This document shows positions 63,225 to 64,000 of a stretch of DNA of 64,000 nucleotides, piece by piece. Within the stretch, counting starts at the first letter, position 1. Each line of letters begins with the position of its first letter. This stretch comes from Gracilimonas sp040117685 (GTDB taxonomy: Bacteria > Bacteroidota > Rhodothermia > Balneolales > Balneolaceae). The DNA lies in NCBI RefSeq assembly GCF_040117685.2, contig NZ_JBEDYP020000002.1, positions 1-64,000 on the forward strand, in the 5' to 3' direction. The notes under the pieces are model-generated. The model was not told where the DNA came from. It saw nothing but the letters and a program-made list of their open reading frames with translations, and did no database searches. The translations under genes and the position numbers were made by a program.

Positions 63225-63608
63225 ATGGCAGCACCTAGAGCATTTATAAGTTTCGAAATGGAAGATAAATGGGCTCGTGATTTCTTGGCCCAGCATGCAA
63301 AAGATAAAAACAACGATATCCAATTTTATGACTACTCTGTTAAAGATCCTTTCGATTCAAAATGGAAGACAGAGTGTAAAAAAAGAATTGCCAAAACTAA
63401 GGGCACAATTGTTTTAATAGGTCAAACGACTTGGAAATCAGAGGCTGTAATTTGGGAAATTGCTGAGACAATAAAACAAGATAAATATCTATTTGGAATT
63501 CAAATTAATAGAGACAAAACTCACACTGTTCCAAAAGGATTGCCAAGTAAGAACGTAATTCGATGGAATTTTGATCAAATAGTCAAATGGTTAAATACTT
63601 GGGTATAG
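63225..63608 (+). CDS. TIR-like (ThsB/MTH538-type) domain protein
   Basis: A 127-residue single-domain protein. RAFISFEMEDKWARDFLAQ at the N-terminus, TIVLIGQTTWKSEAVIWEI (61-79, with Glu78 in the position of the TIR catalytic/functional glutamate) and VPKGLPSKNVIRWNFDQIV near the end match the MTH538/DUF1863 TIR-like fold. In Thoeris defence, ThsB of this fold makes a cyclic ADP-ribose signal after phage infection. The gene is AT-rich relative to the chromosome and follows the putative attI. The next gene starts 6 bp after its stop. Confidence 0.82.
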   Translation: MAAPRAFISFEMEDKWARDFLAQHAKDKNNDIQFYDYSVKDPFDSKWKTECKKRIAKTKGTIVLIGQTTWKSEAVIWEIAETIKQDKYLFGIQINRDKTHTVPKGLPSKNVIRWNFDQIVKWLNTWV

Positions 63609-63614
63609 TCGAAT

Positions 63615-64000
63615 ATGTACTTGGAGAAAATTGCGGATACAATAAAGAGTTTTATTCCTGAAGAACGCCTTCCTGAAGATAACTACGATGAATTGTTTGT
63701 CTTATATGCTGTTCTTCTTCGAGCAAAAGGTAAAAATGTAACACAAAGTGATATTCATGATGCATGGTCTGCTTGGATGAATAAGCAAGATCAAGATCAT
63801 AATGCAATTTTACCATATGAAGACTTAGAAAAAAATGTTCAAGACCAAGATAACTTATATGCAGTAGCAGTTAGGAAAGCCGCTGAAAAATTAAATTTAC
63901 AAGGCGGATCTGGATTTTCATTGAATGAGGTCTTATTTCCAACAGGACCACCCAAAAATATCGAAGAAAAAAATCAGGCCTTTGACTTATATAAAATTAT
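63615..64000 (+). CDS. Small protein paired with the TIR gene, 3' end outside the window
   Basis: An ATG at 63615, 6 bp after the TIR stop, opens a frame that stays open to the window end (128 codons visible). It begins MYLEKIADTIKSFIPEE, then LYAVLLRAKGKNVTQSDIHDAWSAWMN and LYAVAVRKAAEKLNL. No signal peptide or membrane segment. The LRAKG-VT-DIHDAWSAW character resembles a small uncharacterised domain found beside TIR-like genes (possibly DUF7701), but this is from memory and not tested. The tight spacing without an attC between them implies one two-gene cassette or operon. Confidence 0.7.
   Translation, partial: MYLEKIADTIKSFIPEERLPEDNYDELFVLYAVLLRAKGKNVTQSDIHDAWSAWMNKQDQDHNAILPYEDLEKNVQDQDNLYAVAVRKAAEKLNLQGGSGFSLNEVLFPTGPPKNIEEKNQAFDLYKI

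Noticed and set aside
63600..63620. attC site between the TIR gene and the next gene
   Set aside because: Only 6 bp separate the two frames, too short for any attC, so both belong to one cassette or operon.

Overview
The window looks like a chromosomal piece of a Gram-negative Bacteroidota/FCB-group bacterium, most likely the Balneolales (Balneola/Gracilimonas-like). The grounds are the protein families present: long AtpB with a signal peptide, bactofilin next to an M23 peptidase, TamB, a DUF5103 type IX secretion plug-like lipoprotein, DUF5683, paired S9 peptidases, a CXXXY-type CcmE, and intergenic minisatellites of the kind common in that group. The lineage is an inference from protein character, not from a marker-gene search.

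Layout. 1-1151 is unlike the rest: a (CA)n microsatellite that grades into A/C-only sequence, with no believable gene. It abuts a myo-inositol-1-phosphate synthase gene that loses its C-terminal quarter exactly there, so the left edge is probably an assembly chimera. 2.3-8.5 kb is a surface-polysaccharide region: a MOP flippase, two PAPS-type sulfotransferases, a CDP-glycerol glycerophosphotransferase-like enzyme and a Wzi-like outer-membrane protein. 8.6-10.6 kb holds MlaC-like and TolC-family genes. A 9.8-kb same-strand block (20490 down to 10708) runs guaB, glycosyltransferase, M23 peptidase, bactofilin, two small AtpZ/AtpI-type proteins, atpB-E-F-H-A-G and tRNA-Ser(UGA), ending in a strong hairpin; atpD and atpC are not here. 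20.6-27 kb carries small hypothetical genes, DoxX, folD, an NtrC-type regulator, a PBP4-type carboxypeptidase and a PTS EIIA protein. 27.3-31.8 kb carries ccmB, a four-helix-bundle gene inside an inverted-repeat cassette, holB, dapF and the plug-like lipoprotein. 31.8-45.3 kb is a minus-strand run: a protease/propeller/barrel protein, rnr, tamB, aroB (with an apparent frameshift near its start), aroK and an NFACT/RqcH protein. 46.4-52 kb has a 3-hydroxyacyl-CoA dehydrogenase, DUF5683 and ccmF-E-D-C. 52.1-61.5 kb has a PH/SHOCT protein, tandem S9 peptidases, an MFS transporter, dut, a DUF3108 protein, a YffB/ArsC-like protein and a lipoprotein.

The right edge (62.0-64.0 kb) is an integron-type tyrosine recombinase with a structured AT-rich leader, followed by a two-gene unit: a small TIR-like (ThsB/MTH538-type) protein and a second protein that runs off the window. 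This is the best candidate for an undescribed system, probably anti-phage defence carried as an integron cassette.

From about 46 kb onward the intergenic spaces carry several repeat families: minisatellites that begin at stop codons, palindromes that keep a bulged two-part stem while their bases vary, a 146-bp tandem array, and GTCATYCTGAG-type inverted-repeat elements.
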